Source: Gamsiella multidivaricata (lineage: Eukaryota > Mortierellomycota > Mortierellomycetes > Mortierellales > Mortierellaceae). From it: a stretch of DNA of 64,000 nt. Both the position numbers and the translations under genes were made by a program. This document shows, piece after piece, positions 1 to 12,092 of the stretch (within the stretch, counting starts at the first letter, position 1; each line of letters begins with the position of its first letter). Under the pieces are notes generated by a model. It was not told the origin of the DNA, searched no databases, and saw nothing but the letters and a program-made list of their open reading frames with translations. The DNA lies in contig NW_026251801.1 of assembly GCF_025024155.1 (NCBI RefSeq), forward strand, positions 1 through 64,000, in the 5' to 3' direction.

Positions 1-136
1 TCATAAAAAGGTATCTTTTGTGTGTATGTTTTTTCATGCGAGCTTTCCCTGTGTTTGTGTGTTCCTACGCGTGTTTAAGCTGCACTCTAGTATTAAACTG
101 CTGTCGCGCGTTTGTTTCTTTTATGAAAAAAAAAAG

Positions 137-3100
137 CCAAGAACACCGCTTTGGAAGAAGCGGCTGGAACGCTTTGTTAACCCCTGGCGTCGCGAAAGTT
201 CAGATGAAGAAGACGAGCAGGAGGATGATACCTTGGCTAACCCAACAGACCGTGACGATGAAAACCAGGACGATGAAAACCAGGACGATAAAGACGCAGC
301 GAACTTAGAAAAAAACCAGGCAGCTGATCCGATACCAATGGAGGTTGAGCATATCACCAAGGTTATCACGGAAGAGGTGGATACGCAGGTAACCGTCATT
401 TCTGAGAACGGCACTGTTACCACTGCAAAGGAGGACTCACAGGTAAGGAGAGGCATCTATTCAGAGATGCATCAATCAGCTGAACAGAAAAAAACCACAG
501 TAGTTACTGACCATTGACATCGTGCCCTGGTGTGTCTGTATGTTACAAAATAGACAACGTTGGTGGCACTATCTTTGGAGAACACCTTCACTCCCGAAGG
601 AAGCATTGTGGACGATGTGGAGGATCAGGAGGAAACTAGGCGACAGATGGAGCGCGAGGAAAGTTTGCTCAGCGGTCAAGATTCGGACACAGTGATCGAT
701 CGCAAAGAACCAAAGCGCACCAGGAGGAAGCGGGAATCGCGTTCATCCACTCCTGTCCGATCGACCCGTAGAACCACCCGCAGTCAGGCTGCCCAGGTTG
801 AACAGGATGTCCAAGTCGAGCAGGATGCCAATCCTAATGAGAGTACTGCCTCGCATCTACCAGCTACATCTAATGACGCTACTCAGGATCCGGAAGACGC
901 TTCAGAGGAGGAAGCGCCAGCATCGACAGTAGAGTCATCAGTAACACTTGCTGCAGGAGACGAACAGTTGGAGTCAGTGAAATCCAAAGGCGGCAAGAAA
1001 AAAAGAAAGAGCAAGAAGAAAAAGACACCCGTCACTGGGGAAGTTGAGGAGCTCGAACAAGAGCTGGTTGAATCGGGCGAGCGCATTGCCGAAAAGATCC
1101 AACAATCACAGGAGCTTATCGACGCATCCGAGGACTTGCTGGAGCAATCCAATCAGTTGGATGAGGCCACGGTCGAGGCATTGGAAGACTCAAAGGGGCC
1201 ATTCTCGGATGCACCTGAAAGTGGGGAGGATGAGGATGAGGATTCTAGAGCAATTGGCGAGGAAGACGATCAGACATTCCACTCGACAACTCAATTCGAG
1301 CCAACGGAGAATGAGAACGATGAGAGTGAGGAGCAGCAAGATCAGAGCATCGATTACGAGGAAACAAAGTACTATCCACCGGAAGATGAGGAAGAAGAGG
1401 AGAGCGCGGATACTGTCAGATACTATCCGCCAGAGCCACCAAGTATCGAGGGGAACGAGGACAGTGTCCAGGGGAGCATCGGTGAGGACGAGACCGACGA
1501 GCGAACACAGAAGGACGAACGCGAGGAAATTCCAGTGGAAGATCTGCAGGCCGCCTACTATATCGACTCGGCCGACGACCGGGAAAAGAGTCCATCGCCC
1601 CCTGCTGCCGAATACGTTCCAGAGAGCCGTCTGTTTGACTTTATGGAGATCGAGTTTTCGCCAATGCAGAGTCGGTCGCCGAGTGCTGCCCCTGAGATTG
1701 CGACGCCGTCATCAAAGGAGCATTTTGTGGATTGCCCACCCATCATGACACCCAAGGCGGAAAGAACTAAACACACAACGCCGTTGCAATGGGATCAGGA
1801 CATGCACCCAACCTACAACATCACTGTTTTGGCAGCGTTTTTCGAAGAGCACAGAGGCCAGCTGCTCACTCCACACGAGGCCGAGTACTGTCATCGACTG
1901 ATCGACGATTCTGTCATGCGTAAGTACAAATACTTCTTTTCGTTGCTATCGTTGCTATCCCAATCGATGCCATCAGATTTTAACCACCCCGATTTTTTTT
2001 TCTTGATGGTGTAGCCTATCGCAAGGATAGATGGCACAATGGCGAGGATGGTGTCTCTTTCCGGGACCCCGTAAGTACCCCTGTCAAGTCCGTAATCGCA
2101 GACGCTTTTGCCTCAGATCCTATTGCTGTTGGTCCTTCGACCTCCACTACCAAAGCAAACCAACACTCTGCTCCATTCGCGATCAAACGACGACCCTCCG
2201 GTGACTTGTATCGTGACAGAAAGGAGCCGACACCACGAACTCAGCCCATATCAAGTGAAGAATACCTCGAAATCAAAAAGTACGAGGGTGTCGAGTGGGA
2301 AGATCTGCCCAAGCATGTTAAGATCAAGCGCTTCTTGGAGTGGAAGGGTACAGAGTCGCCAGAAGTCGTCAAGCGGAGGCGGATCGAAACGAGACGTCTC
2401 CAGAAGGAAAGGAATGCTGAGATTTGGGATAAGGACAAAAAGCAAGACATCTCGTTGGCGATGCCGATGACAGAGAAGGTCCCATCTATAAAGCGCACTG
2501 TTTCGGCGTCAGGGATGTTGTCAGATGACGATGAGGAGCACTCGACCTACAAAACAGCGGCGGCGGTAGCTAAGGCCCCATCTCCTGTCAGCACTATTTC
2601 CTCAGCAGTCCCGGCGGCAACATCTGCGACCGTCGAAAGCACAGTTGCCGCAAAGGAAAGTACCCCCAAGCCCTCGTCTTCTGTCGCCCAAAAGCTGCTG
2701 CAGATTGTTGGAAAGAGTACCGAGCCCGAGGATGGTGTTGTAAACGAAATTAAGGCGTCATCGGCGACCTTTCCAGCGCCGTCCATTGCACTCGCTTCAT
2801 CTACACCCGCGAAGCCTCCAATGTCATCTGGCGCCAGCTCATCTGCAGTGTCCTCCTACTCTGCCAGCCTACCCTCGCAAGCAGCTCAACCGGTTTCATT
2901 CCCAAAGTCGGCGACCCAGACTACTGCTGCTCTTACTACGTCTACGTCAGCCTTCAGCTTTGCGACCCCCGCCAAACCTACATCCGAGGCAGCTCCCAGT
3001 ATCGTTTCCACAGCCCCTGCGCCTGGCATTGATAGCACATTCAAACCATTATTATTCGGCGCAGCAGCAGCGGGAGCCTCGACGGCCCTCGGATCCGCTG

Positions 3101-4911
3101 CCGTATTTTCATTCTCTACCCCAAAGACCGACGGAGCCGAGTCATCGAAGCCAACACCGCCTAGTTTCTCATTCTCAGCGCCCAAGGCGGATGCTGCAAG
3201 CCCATCAAAGTCAGCGCCCAAGGCCGACGTAGAAGGGTCGCTAAAGTCTGGACCATCCGGTTTCTTCTTTGGAGCACCCAAGGTTGACGCTACAGAGCCA
3301 TCAAAACCATCCCTGCCTAGTTTTTCATTCGCGGTGCCCAAGACCGACGCATTCGAGCCACCAAAATCAGCACCACCTGCTTTCACCTTTTCAACGCCTA
3401 AATCTGATGTGACACTCCCATCCAAGTCAGCATCCCCCTCTTTCAACTTTGGTGCGCATATCACGCCATCCTCAACACCCACAGCTACCGCACCATCATT
3501 CGGTGCCATGCATGGCTCGCCCTCATCACCCACCGCCGACAAGGATGGCTCCAAAGCAAGTTCCGCACCCTTCAAATCCGCGGCCCCAGGATTTGGATCG
3601 ACCCCAGTGAGTCAATCTTTCCCTAAACCCCCGGCATTCGGCAGTGGTTTTGTATTCGGGCAGACATCAGCAACAACCCCGACATTCGGCTTTGGCGCGA
3701 CGTCCGCATCGAGTTCTGATTCACCTCAAAGGTCATCTGGACAGACATTCGGCTTTGGTATCCCCGCTGGGTTGAGCTCAGTTGCATCTCAGGCACCTGC
3801 GGCAAAGCCGACGTTCGGATTTGGTATCCCTACTGCGTCAGGCGCAGGCGCGTCTGAGAAACCAGCTATAAAGTCGACATTTAACTTTGGCGTGCCATCA
3901 GAATCGAGATCTGGATTCGGTCCAACGCAGGTCTCTTCCTCCTTTGGTCAATCTGTCAAGACAAGTCCCTCTGCGAGCGCCTTCACTGCTGCGTCGATAA
4001 GCTCTTCTTCTGCATTTGGAGCCTCGAGTAATGACAAAGCTGAGGGAATGGCGACAGTCTCTAGTCCGGCAATCGTTGTCCTGAGCGACGGTGAAGATGA
4101 TGAAGACGACAGGAGCAGGAGCAATGATGACAGGGAGGCTGAAGATGATGAACAGGAGCCATACTCAGAGGGGGATAGTCCATCTGGGGATGATCATTTT
4201 GAAGATAACCAGTCCGGGGAGGAATACATCTATGGCGAGAATGGCGAGGAGATCACCATCAACGATGGTGTTGACTACGAAGATGAAGACGCATATGACG
4301 AGTATGATCAAGAAGATGAAGAGGAGCGCGATGGAGGAGATAGTGGTCATCGGAACGAAGAGGCAGACGAGAGTCTTGAGTCCGCCAGATCGCCGGAAGA
4401 TCTGGATACCAGTAGTGGCAGGGGCTCAAGTCAGCCCGAAGCTGCTGAGTCTTCACAATCGACCTCGTTCAGAAGTTTCAGGCCTACGAGCGGATTCACT
4501 TTTGGACAAATATCAGAAACCAAGCCTACTCAGTCGTCTTCATTTGTTTCCTCTGGACCGGTTATAACGTCTTCTCAACAGACGCTCAAATCGCCTGGGT
4601 TTGCCATTGATTCCTCACGCCAGCTATTCTCGGGTTCCTCTTCGTTTACCCAGTCAACATCGACGACATTACCATCATCCAGCGCGGCCTTTGGGGCGAA
4701 CGCATTCGGATCTTCATCGCCTTCATTTGGCTTTGACGCCATAACTGATACTCCTTCTTTTTCAGCTTTCTCGAGACTGCAAGAGCCGAGAGCCAGCATC
4801 TCTGAGTTTGAGGTAGCGCCGATCATCATGGAGGAGGAGGGATTCTACACCGAGGAAGGCACGATCTCTCCGCTGGGAAGCCCTGTTCTGTCTCCAGCTG
4901 GCTCTCCTTGA
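137..4911 (+). CDS. FG-repeat nucleoporin-like protein, 5' partial
   Basis: Probable nuclear-basket type nucleoporin; FG repeats bind transport receptors in the pore. Exons read as 137-442, 554-1919 and 2015-4911, all frame-consistent with GT-AG introns; the first visible exon begins after an AG at 135-136, so the true start lies upstream of the window. About 1,520 residues are visible. The N-terminal part is basic then very acidic (PRTPLWKKRLERFVNPW, then a DE-rich run), resembling the amphipathic/acidic start of Nup1/Nup60 proteins. The C-terminal half is Ser/Thr/Pro/Ala-rich with many FxF and FG motifs (FSFS, FSFA, FTFS, FNFG and at least three FGFG), interrupted near 4080-4380 by a long acidic stretch. 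The FxFG class is clear; assignment to Nup1/Nup153 rather than another FG protein is inference. It ends with a run of Pro/Ser/Gly residues and TGA. Confidence 0.75.
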
Positions 4912-5689
4912 ACAAGATGCTGAGCCGGCTTCGGTATCCATCCACTTCATTCTCAAATATCGTACCTCGTTGACATTGATGTAAATATATTATTGCCATT
5001 GAACAATAAAAGTCAACTTCAAAATAAAATGTATTGTACTCGATCTTCCGGTCAAGAGTCCAATGTACCTTCAGAACAGCATTTTAGATGTTGCTCTTTA
5101 CACGAAGTCTCTCGAGTTGAAACCTCCCTTGAACATTCGAGTAGTATCTGATTCGCAGTTCTAGAGTCCAACACGAGGTTGGGGTAGCAGCCGTTTGTAT
5201 GATCGGCTAGCAACGCGCAACATGGAAGACTGAGGGGGGTTTACATCCGTACATAGCTCGGAATTTACCCGCGCGCTTCTCCGGAAGGCGAACTTCGACC
5301 TGTACGACATAAACCCTCGCCAAGAGCCACCAGGACACCAGATTCTAATTCCTTCTTACCAAAACCATGGGGATGCTACATGTCTTCCTACTTGCAGCCA
5401 TAGACGGGCTTTCTTTCGGGGTGTTTTTACGTTGTCAAAAAAAAAAATTGCGAGGTTGGATAATACGAGACCTGTCTACTGCACCATAGCTAGATCATAA
5501 ATAATGCGCAGAAAACCAATACTGCCGAGATCACAACCAGGGTTAGGCAGGATGATCATTCGATCGACGGCGAGAACAGGAATAAAGGATACAATGGGGC
5601 TCTGGTGTTTTATGTGCGTTTATTTAGTGCAGTCGTCATGCAGCGCTCGAATACACAGGCGATACCTGTCAGATCTAATTTGGAATATG
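4912..5689. other. intergenic, no gene seen
   Basis: Holds the 3' UTR of the nucleoporin-like gene, with AATAAA-type A-rich signals near 5000-5035, followed by sequence without a convincing reading frame. The start of the Dicer-like remnant defines its right edge. Confidence 0.6.
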
Positions 5690-6952
5690 TAAAAACGGCC
5701 CCAAAAACAGCCTCGAGCAATTCACCAAAGCTCTTTGCGAGTTGAGAAGTTACCACCACCCAGCGCATCATTTCTGACGCTTCATGACTTCAGCGTCGTG
5801 ATCGTGCTATTTCCCTTCACTGGGAATCTCCTCGCCCAGTACTCGACGGCAATCAAATCCAGCGCACAGTCCCCGATAAACCCCAGGCGTTGGTACTGGA
5901 GCGTGGCCATGTCCAGGGCATACGCCAATAGGCGAACGTCTGCCCTATGATGCCTTCCACAGCGTGAAGGCGTTCAAAGTCCTGTGCCTGTGGGCGAGGC
6001 AATGGCTTTGCTACTCTTCCTGTAGCATCCTGTGGATGGAAAAGAGCAAAAGAGAGGATGAGAACAAGAGAGAGAGAGAGAGGAAAAAAGGAAAGAAAAA
6101 AAAGTCGGTTAGATCAAGATTACTGCTTCAACTCGAATCAATATAGCGTGCAACAGGCCTTGAAGGAAATGCCTTATAACCAAACCAAAGTGAATGGTAT
6201 CCATGGCAAGCTCCTCGTTGGCCTCGGAAGTAATCAAGAGATTCCTGTCACCTTGGTAGACCCCTCGATCACCTGTCTCTCCTTTGCAGCCTGCTCGACA
6301 GATGGCGCTAGTTATTTGTGAACAGTTTAATCGGCAATGGAGGAGACATGCAAAAGCGTTAGAGAAGCAGTAGTACTTGCGGCTGTACATGCAGTGCTGC
6401 TCATGCTGCTGCACTGTTCATTCTGTCTTCTTTCTGGCGTATGTTTGTGCAGATATGGGATCATAAGACTTACCACTCGGGCGTGCACCAATGGATGCCT
6501 CAGAAGGCCGACTGCGATCTCCACAGAGGTCATTATCACCTCGAACTCCATTGAGAGTGCTTGCCACATCTGGGCGTTGGCTGTCTCTGGAGCCGCAGCG
6601 TCCTGAACGACTGTGGCTTTGATGCGGTTGCTCTGGTAGGAGCGGCCTAGGCTCGGACCGAGAGCACGCGTGTCTGGCACTACAAACAGGACGATACCCT
6701 GCAAAAGAAGACAAGGAGGGACATGATTGAGATATATGTGTGAGTGCGGGTGACCGTAGGTGAGTGTGGAGATAGAGAAGCACATCCAGTCACGGTGCTG
6801 ATAGGACAGATTACCCGGCCGCGGTGTTCCTGGCGTATCTTTTTAACAATCTGTGTGAGGAGCGGCAGAGCAAGCTGCGCGTCAACACAGACTGGATCGG
6901 CTGCCGCAACAATATATGCAGCAATGGTAGGGATGAGTGCGGTGGTGTTCAT
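5690..6952 (-). pseudogene. Dicer-like pseudogene, truncated copy
   Basis: Minus-strand remnant of the gene found intact-looking in the palindrome arms. It keeps the same ATG (6950-6952), first exon and first intron. The exon encoding the start of the helicase-C region is deleted by roughly 0.4 kb around 6310, and most of the helicase-C to RNase III interval is gone (about 6010-6060 jumps between these parts). The RNase IIIb segment at 5690-5990 retains recognisable antisense of the YQRLEF-type signature region but with more substitutions than between the two arms. It cannot encode a Dicer. The homology to the arm copies is direct; the Dicer assignment comes from those copies. Confidence 0.75.
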
Positions 6953-7121
6953 GATGGTCTGTGGCGGTGGTCGATGAAGATATGTAAAGTGGTTGATGTG
7001 ATGGTGCTTCTGAAGAGACACAAAGGGCTGGAAAGAAAGAGTGAGAGTGTGTGTGTCAGTGTGTAAGTGTGAGTGTGTGAGTGTGAGAGAGTATGTGGAG
7101 CAAAGGTGAAGGGAACCAGGG

Positions 7122-7127
7122 TTTATA
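7122..7127 (-). promoter_or_regulatory. TATA box of the Dicer-like remnant
   Basis: TATAAA on the minus strand, about 170 bp upstream of the ATG at 6952 and followed by a CA/CT-rich leader. The same box and spacing occur in both palindrome copies (37451 and 53083). Confidence 0.5.
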
Positions 7128-8103
7128 TGGCCTGTGCTTCATGCTCTGGGTATATGCACACTCGATGAAAGGCACCCGGAGTTGACGGTGTCCAGGTTTA
7201 TTCAGTCTTATTCAGTTCAGTTCAGCTTATTCCAGATCGAGTGTGTCCGTGAGGAGTATGTGGGAATGGTATGTGGGAATGGTATCTGTGAAAAACGAGA
7301 CGCCCTTTTAATAATGGGCAAGTCGTGCCTTATATACTATAATATGCATTTAGTATAGGAGCTTAATGAAGAATCGGCACCGAGTATAGTGGCAGATGCA
7401 GAGAAACGGGAAACTTTCAATAAACAAGACAATATGGTGAATACACCACAGCTGGTAAGAAAGCGTGTGAGAATATGAAGAAAGACAAAGCAAAGGCGAG
7501 GGGGAAGCAGAGTTTATATGGCTAGTGCTTCTTGCTCTAGGCATATGCGCACTCACTGAAAAGCGCCCGGAGTTGACAGTGTGGTGCGGTAAATCCACAA
7601 AGAGTGCATATGGGGTAGCCGGATACAAGGATCAGGCACATCACTTGATATGATGATCATACCAACCACGGGCTGTACATGCAGTTATGGGATGTGCAAG
7701 TAGAGGGGCGTGCAGTTATGGAATAGTCATAGGGTTCGCATTCATATTTATTGGCTGTTGCTCGTAGCTCTGGCGCGACGGGAGCCGCTGCATTGCGGAC
7801 GCGCTTTGGCCTCAAAATGCAAACCCCGAAGATTACTGGGCCATAGAGTGCTGTAATACAATGGCTACTGTTTACTACGATACATTTTGGTAGGGCACTG
7901 TACATCAACAGCTGTCGAAGAAAAGAGGTGTTTCCAAATGGAGAACCAAACGTAAAGGGTCGATGTCTCTGTTGGCTCGACTCCCTCGTACTTATCAGGC
8001 ATCGACTGCTTCACGCTAAACATGCAAGGAAATAATATCAAATGAATTAGTTTCCAAAATAAAAAATACTTTGAAAGGCAATCGCCACCAAGGACAAGAT
8101 GAC

Positions 8104-9416
8104 CTACAGAATCCGCAGAATCTCGATGGTGACCATTTCGTCGGTGTCGTCTTCAAAACGAGACATATCCTCCTTGAGTTGTTTCATGAGTTCTCCTAAC
8201 CTGGCTTCCTTGAGACCATCGTCGTCGTCCACAAACTGACGATAAGTTTGGAGGCGATCACGGATTTTTGGATACTCCAACTCGATGGCTGCTCGGCACT
8301 CTGACAACAGATCAGCATGTTGGGGGAAATCCTTATGAACATCCAGATCCACGATACCGCTGATAGCAGCACTATTGACAGGAATAAATGAAAAGTCGGA
8401 TGATGAGAATAAAGGCGATACATACATTACAGCAAAAACAGATAGAAAACAACGCAAAACATTCCTCTTACAACACATCCTTCTTTTCGACCGTCGGCAA
8501 CTCAAGGAACGTGTCCAATCGGTTCCAGACATAATCGTATAGGAACGACTGGCAGATACTCAACTGAGGTTTGTGCTTGGCTTCTTGAACGGCTCCCCTC
8601 GTGCCTAATAATTAATGTAGAAGGACAGGACAAAGTTAATCGTTTGGTGTGCGATGCAATCTCGACACCTGAGCAAATGTAGAGAGGAGATAAGCTTACT
8701 GCATGGTAGAGTGCTCTGATGAGCGGATGAAAACCCGGTTCGGGCTCCTCCTCCAATGCTTGAAGGTCTTGAATCAGGCCTTCAACAGTCTCTTCGCCCT
8801 TGCCATCCTCTTCGTCTTGATCATCATCATCGTCGTTGTCACTCGCGACTGTCTTGTCCCCATTACCAGCTCCCGTACTCTTAGTAACTTTCAGTCCGTC
8901 CACAACAGTCTCATCGCTTGTATCGTCGTGCTCATCGATGGCCTCATCGCTGTCCAGATCCTCCTCGACGCCGACATAATCGCCCCTGGCCATGGTAATT
9001 CCACTCCTCTTCTTGTTTGAAGTCTGTGGCGTTTGAGCAGCGGTTCGCTTTTCGGTCGACCTTGATGACGAGGTCCATGTAGACGGGCTCGACGTGGCAT
9101 CTTCCTCTGCGAATGGATCAGGCAAGTTGTTCTAATAGCACAAGCAAAATACAGAGGAGGTAATTCAGAGAAGGTCAGCAACGACGTTACAGGAGAAAAC
9201 TGCGCGCTCATTTTTTGGCAACGATACACAACTTGCCTTGTTCTGGATAATATTAGGAAGCTCGTTTGCTGCCGCGTCAACCAAACTTGTTCCCACGACC
9301 GACTTTCCTTTCTTGATAGCCAACGCTTGCTTTCGTCCGAGCCAGAACAGGGCTGCTCGAGACTTGTTCTCTTTCCATGTTTTCAAATCGTCAAGGGCCG
9401 CTCTCTTTGCGGACAT
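8104..9416 (-). CDS. Uncharacterised acidic protein, four exons
   Basis: Not recognised. Exons read as 9237-9416, 8700-9131, 8472-8563 and 8104-8371, joining in frame to about 323 residues. The first intron is best read as GC-AG (GCAAGT...TTAG). The N-terminal 60 residues are basic and helical with an aromatic patch (RAALFWLGRK). The middle is low-complexity and strongly acidic (DNDDDDDQDEEDGK), and the C-terminal about 120 residues look folded and helical, ending MVTIEILRIL. The ATG at 9416 has an A-rich context. Open coding-like sequence continues upstream (TAYDDFTSAI) and another ATG at about 9559 could start a further exon, so the 5' end is uncertain. The acidic middle would suit a nuclear or chromatin-associated role, but this is only a guess. 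Confidence 0.6.
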
Positions 9417-9559
9417 TTTCCTCCTCGAATTGGTGATGGCGGACGTGAAATCGTCATATGCAGTCTGTGGCTGTGAGTACGCAAATTTGATGCTAGCGCC
9501 TCGATGGTGAGATTATTGGTGCTCTCGACCCATTCACGGTGCTCTTTTTGGACCCCCAT

Positions 9560-10440
9560 GATCTTAGCCAGTAGACAACGGAAACAGGATTAAATATGTC
9601 AACGTATAAAATTATGGAATAAAAAAATTACTCCAAGCAATAAACTTCCAACTCGAGGTCATTTCGGGGAACCCGCAAGCAGGCGCCGTAAACCACGCCA
9701 TTAAGGAAAGGAAGTACGGCTACAGAGAGAGAGCAGCATGCTTTGTAGATGCCAGCCTATCAGTCTCTTTTCTCAAAGAAACAAGTAAATTATCGTTCCT
9801 CGACCAGAGGTCCAGACAGGGGCATTCCTTGTGTTAACAAGGCGCAGACCCCCTGGATCCAGCTTCGGAACCCAGCGAGCACAAAACCTGTCCATCACAC
9901 AATTGGAATCAGAAACGAATGATCCAGCCAGTTTTACGAAGCACGACTCTCTTTTCTTTCTTGCGCTCACAAGAAACCTTTTGTCAGTCTTGAGACTCTT
10001 CCTCGACTTTACCTACTCGAAAGGTCGGTCCTCTAAGACCGCAAGCTCAATCAGGGATTATCGGGTGAGAAAATGAGAGGGATGAATAGAGAGTGGGGTA
10101 GAGGAATTAGTTGGCGACTGCGTAGTGATGCGGGCGAACTTGGCAGAAAAGCGATCGATTGAAGATTGGGCGATGTTAAAAGGAGCGATTAATGAGGAAT
10201 ACGAGAAGGAGAGAAGGAGTGATTGATTGATGGCACATTTCCCGAGGAGCTGTCTGAAGAGACAGTGCACATCATCGTCCAGCGACCATCACACTCTCCA
10301 TCAAGTAAGGGTGTATCTCGTTAATAACAACTGAATCGACTCATAAGAATTGTACTAACGCCGCCCAGCTTGTTCGCCGACTGCTGTGTTGTATAAGTTA
10401 AGACCCCGAAGTTGCCATATTGCGCAAACAGCTGTCCGAC
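9560..10440. other. intergenic, no gene seen
   Basis: Region between the divergently transcribed acidic-protein gene and the Crinkler-like gene. Short open frames here lack family resemblance, splice logic or codon bias. It presumably carries both promoters; no TATA box stands out. Confidence 0.5.
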
Positions 10441-11577
10441 ATGCTCGACCCATCTATAAGTATGTAATTGCTAGACAGAAAGGCGCGTCCATTCATTCAT
10501 ATCTTTATTGCTAAGTCAGGCCACAGCGCATCTTAAAATCTTGTAGACGTTGGAATTGTCGTCAAGCCGAACAGAAAGGTTGTGTGCAAGTGGTCTGCCA
10601 TCGTAGATACGGTGACTGTGGGCGACTTGAAGGAGGCCCTTATCCGACATTATCCTCAGTACGAACACGACGATTATCTGGAATTACTTTTTTACAAAAC
10701 ATACACCAGTGAGCTGGAAACCATATGCCATGACGAGGACTTGCGGAGAATACTCAAAGTCGGCAAGACACAGTCCATGAACAAGATGATCATTTCACTG
10801 AATACTTCAACCAAGACTTTTTCCGCATGGACTCTCAAGGATATTATTTCCGAGTACAACCTCTCAGAATCAACCGATGACGGTCTTGAGGTATTTCCGC
10901 CGTTTATCGATATCCAAGCCGCGCCGCTGGACTCAGACCTTGAGAAGAAGATGCTGGATCAGCTTACCAATGAGGTCGGTTTGAGGGTGGACGTTCTGAA
11001 ACTGCTTGGCGCAAACGAAGCAACAAAATCTATGGTAGTCGCTTCGTTTCTGGTTGCAGCGACAAAACTATTCGAGGAAGACCTGTACCTTGCATCTCAG
11101 CGAAACCTCAGCGGGCGCCGAGGAAATGGACCATTGGACTTTTCAGTGCATCCACGGAAGACACACTCTTTCACTCTTGACGTGACGGAGGTGAAGAAGG
11201 ATGATTCTCGACAGGGCATGGCTCAGAACATTGTACAGCTGGAATCGGCCTTGACAACAAAGAAACGCAAGCGCGGCCCGAACGATGTCGATGGAAAGGA
11301 AGACCCACCGATGGAGATGAGGTCTTACGGGATTGTTACAGACGCAAGCCAATGGCTGTTGATTGAATGTACGATGCATGAAGACGAAACAGTGTCGTAC
11401 AGGATGACTGAGCTTGGGCAGAGCATTAACTACAGTGGCGAGTGGCAGGATAATGCGAAATTTGTTTTCGAAAGGCTTGTATGGCTTTGGTCACGTATGC
11501 GGGATGAGATACCAGCACGCGAAAGATACTCCAGGAAATCGAGTTCTCCACCCAGCAATTGGAAGACCAATGAGTGA
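10441..11577 (+). CDS. Crinkler-like protein with PD-(D/E)XK nuclease-type domain
   Basis: Two exons, 10441-10459 and 10547-11577, giving 349 residues. The tiny first exon (MLDPSI) joins in frame through a GTATGT...TTGTAG intron. Residues 1-90 form a ubiquitin-like header domain of the kind seen in fungal and oomycete Crinklers (VGIVVKPNRKVVCKW, then DLKEALIRHYP). The C-terminal half carries a restriction-endonuclease-fold pattern: Asp204 in PLDFSV, Glu221 and Lys223 in VTEVKK, and Gln233 in GMAQNIVQL, the order expected for a PD-(D/E)XK active site. Crinkler REase domains are described as nuclear-acting or self-defence/effector nucleases in Mucoromycota, chytrids and oomycetes. No classical signal peptide is visible. 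The gene lies 280 bp from a pogo transposon. All four key residues are present, so activity is plausible; function is inferred from the family. Confidence 0.8.
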
Positions 11578-11854
11578 ACGCTCATCACAATTGCTGCCTC
11601 GGATTGTAGATTCATATAGCTGGTATTTTTAGCAAACACAAGCGGTCCAAAAGAGAGAACATCAATAGCATAGCATGAGTAATCCAAGAATAAAATAAAA
11701 AAAAAAAAATTGCGACAACAACAATCAACATCAACAACGACATAACAACAGAGGGACGTGGGCAAGTGGACAGGGACAAGGACTAGGTTGGACAACAGAT
11801 GAGGTTTATTGCTATCTAGGGGCAGCCTTTTTATGTGTTGCTGGAGGCATGCTA
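11578..11854. other. 3' flank of the Crinkler-like gene and transposon target
   Basis: A-rich 3' flank (AATAAAATAAA near 11690) followed by the TA target dinucleotide at 11853-11854. No gene seen. Confidence 0.5.
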
Positions 11855-12002
11855 CAGTCCTCTCTCATTTTCGATACTTTTTTTCGTCGAAAGTGAGATC
11901 GCTAAAGATTCCAGCGATTCTATTGGCTGGAGGGGCATTTTCAGTCAATCAGAGTACTCTATATCTAGGCTCGTAGCACTCTGCCCTCCATCATCCCCAT
12001 CC
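11855..12002 (+). repeat. left terminal inverted repeat of the pogo element
   Basis: About 148 bp identical, in reverse complement, to 14819-14966. It begins CAGTCCTCTCTCATTTTC; beyond 12002 both sides continue as imperfect CATCC/CATCAT simple repeats. Confidence 0.92.
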
Positions 12003-12092
12003 CCATCCTCATCCTCATCCTCGCCAGCGTTCCCAGCATCACTAGCATCGCCAGTACCAGTGCTCCATAATCCCTCTCACCACGTTCTACCC

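Larger units (their letters stand above)
5690..7875 (-). repeat. Third, decayed copy of the Dicer-like element
   Basis: Same orientation as the right palindrome arm and collinear with about 50640-53350 of it, but with large deletions. About 6662-7217 reads as identical to 52623-53178, whereas 5690-6340 and 7730-7875 are visibly diverged. Between 7240 and 7730 an extra segment interrupts the homology. That segment contains a second, degenerate copy of the element's TATA/leader region near 7500-7600 (compare 7110-7200). The block 7735-7870 matches arm sequence 53200-53350, so the copy continues past the insertion. The identity blocks were read by eye; exact percentages need an alignment. Confidence 0.8.

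Noticed and set aside
2071..2116. Intron in the nucleoporin-like gene at GTAAGT
   Set aside because: The frame is open straight through and splicing at CAG would break it.
2786..3575. Long overlapping ORFs on both strands inside the nucleoporin gene
   Set aside because: Shadows of a low-complexity Ser/Pro/Ala-rich reading frame.
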